The translations under genes were made by a program, and so were the position numbers. Below are positions 4,856 to 5,838 of a stretch of 5,838 nucleotides of DNA, one piece after another. How positions within the stretch are numbered: the stretch's first letter is position 1; every line of letters begins with the position of its first letter. This DNA is from Paludibacter sp. Its GTDB lineage: Bacteria > Bacteroidota > Bacteroidia > Bacteroidales > Paludibacteraceae. Under the pieces are notes generated by a model. That model worked only from the letters and a program-made list of their open reading frames with translations. It was not told where the DNA came from and ran no database searches. The DNA lies in the NCBI GenBank assembly GCA_028748945.1, contig JAQTOL010000224.1, positions 1 through 5,838 of the forward strand, written 5' to 3'.

Positions 4856-5838
4856 ATGAACTTTTTATCTTTATTCGTACTCATTCCCGTTTTAATGATG
4901 ATGGGCTTGTATGTTTCTAAAAGCAGGAAACAAATTCAGTTCGTCATGGCTTCGGGAGCTACACTGTTAATGATTCTTTCGGGATTGCTGACTTATATGT
5001 ACCTTACCGATCGTGCAGCTGGAAATGTTGCAGAAATGCTTTATACTGCGGACACTGTGTGGTATGCACCTTTTAATATCCATTATTCGGTCGGTGTCGA
5101 TGGCATATCAATTGCTATGTTATTGTTAACTTCAATCATTGTTTTCACCGGTGTTTTTGCTTCCTGGAAAATTGATCCGCTACCGAAAGAATTTTTCTTG
5201 TGGTACAGTTTGTTATCCATTGGAGTTTATGGTTTCTTCATTTCCACCGATTTGTTTACCATGTTTATGTATTACGAAATCGCCTTAACACCGATGTATT
5301 TACTTATTGGTGTTTGGGGAAGCGGGCGAAAAGAATACGGCGCCATGAAATTGACATTAATGTTAATGGGCGGTTCTGCATTATTGTTGGTGGGGATTCT
5401 GGGTATTTACTATATGTCGGGTGCTACCAGTATGAATTTGCTGGAAATTGCAAAAACGCATATTCCTTATGAAGCACAAAAATACCTTTTCCCACTCACA
5501 TTTATGGGATTCGGAGTACTGGGTGCTTTATTTCCTTTCCACACATGGTCACCGGATGGTCATGCCTCCGCTCCTACCGCCGTATCAATGTTACACGCCG
5601 GTGTATTGATGAAATTAGGTGGTTATGGCGCATTTCGCGTTGCCATTTATTTAATGCCTGAAGCAGCGCACGAAATGGCCTGGTTATTCTTAATCTTAAC
5701 CGGAATTAGTGTTGTGTACGGAGCTTTTGCTGCCATTCACCAGACCGATTTAAAATATATCAATGCTTATTCTTCAGCAAGCCACTGTGGATTGGTACTT
5801 TTTGCCATTTTAATGCTAAATCAAACAGCTATGACAGG
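4856..5838 (+). CDS. nuoM: NADH-quinone oxidoreductase subunit M (ND4 homologue), partial at the right edge
   Basis: ATG 4856 opens a frame that stays open for 327 full codons to the window end; the usual length is about 480-510, so roughly a third is missing. NuoM is an antiporter-like proton-pumping subunit between NuoN and NuoL. Visible marks are VGVDGIS (79-85), YYEIALTPMYLLIG (139-152) with E141 matching E. coli E144, PFHTWSPDGHASAPTAVSML (227-246), AGVLMKLGGYG (248-258) with K253 matching E. coli K265, and HQTDLKYINAYSSASH (295-310). An ungapped alignment on the P-x-H-x-W-x-PD-x-H block puts Leu222 where E. coli has the TM7 lysine K234, so that mid-membrane lysine is absent. The start falls at the first hydrophobic helix, 54 bp after the nuoL stop, with no Shine-Dalgarno sequence. 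The TM12 charged residue lies outside the window. NuoL and NuoN are excluded by the LHAGVLMK-type motif and the ND4-type N-terminus. Confidence 0.95.
   Translation, partial: MNFLSLFVLIPVLMMMGLYVSKSRKQIQFVMASGATLLMILSGLLTYMYLTDRAAGNVAEMLYTADTVWYAPFNIHYSVGVDGISIAMLLLTSIIVFTGVFASWKIDPLPKEFFLWYSLLSIGVYGFFISTDLFTMFMYYEIALTPMYLLIGVWGSGRKEYGAMKLTLMLMGGSALLLVGILGIYYMSGATSMNLLEIAKTHIPYEAQKYLFPLTFMGFGVLGALFPFHTWSPDGHASAPTAVSMLHAGVLMKLGGYGAFRVAIYLMPEAAHEMAWLFLILTGISVVYGAFAAIHQTDLKYINAYSSASHCGLVLFAILMLNQTAMT

Noticed and set aside
5200..5472. 90-codon + strand frame inside nuoM
   Set aside because: nuoM reads through this whole region in another frame with clear ND4 motifs. The shifted frame has no recognisable features.

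Overview
This window is an internal slice of a bacterial respiratory complex I (nuo) operon. All genes lie on the + strand, in the order nuoD (last 21 codons), nuoH, nuoI, nuoJ, nuoK, nuoL, nuoM (first 327 codons, running off the right edge). Every intact reading frame matches its family over essentially its whole length, with the expected iron-sulfur cysteines and most of the expected membrane proton-channel residues. No tRNA, rRNA, CRISPR array, transposase or phage gene was seen, and no gene on the - strand is credible.

The source is most likely a member of Bacteroidota, probably Bacteroidales or a relative. This is an inference from several things seen together: nuoH directly follows nuoD with no nuoE, nuoF or nuoG between them; start codons lack normally placed Shine-Dalgarno sequences and sit behind AT-rich leaders; and NuoM and NuoI carry variants I associate with that phylum (PFHTWSPDGH in NuoM, a Lys-rich loop between the two cluster motifs in NuoI). 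The genus cannot be told from this sequence.

Layout: 1-66 nuoD tail; 124-1245 nuoH; 1327-1860 nuoI; 1894-2397 nuoJ; 2496-2837 nuoK; 2900-4801 nuoL; 4856-5838+ nuoM. The genes never overlap. Six spacers of 33 to 98 bp separate them, and no gene-free stretch exceeds 100 bp. NuoD and NuoI belong to the peripheral arm that passes electrons to quinone. NuoH forms the quinone chamber and joins the arm to the membrane. NuoJ and NuoK continue the membrane arm, and NuoL and NuoM are antiporter-like proton-pumping subunits. nuoN is expected just beyond the right edge.

The most interesting signals are these. (1) The nuoD-nuoH junction implies a complex without a local NADH-oxidising module. (2) NuoM has Leu at the position of the mid-membrane TM7 lysine (E. 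coli K234), while its other visible channel residues are kept. (3) Five of the six spacers hold their own short direct repeat, different in sequence each time, and the sixth holds a near-palindrome; most lie right in front of the next start codon. I do not see an undescribed multi-gene system: the gene content is a recognisable complex I operon, and the novelty lies in the spacers and a few residues.
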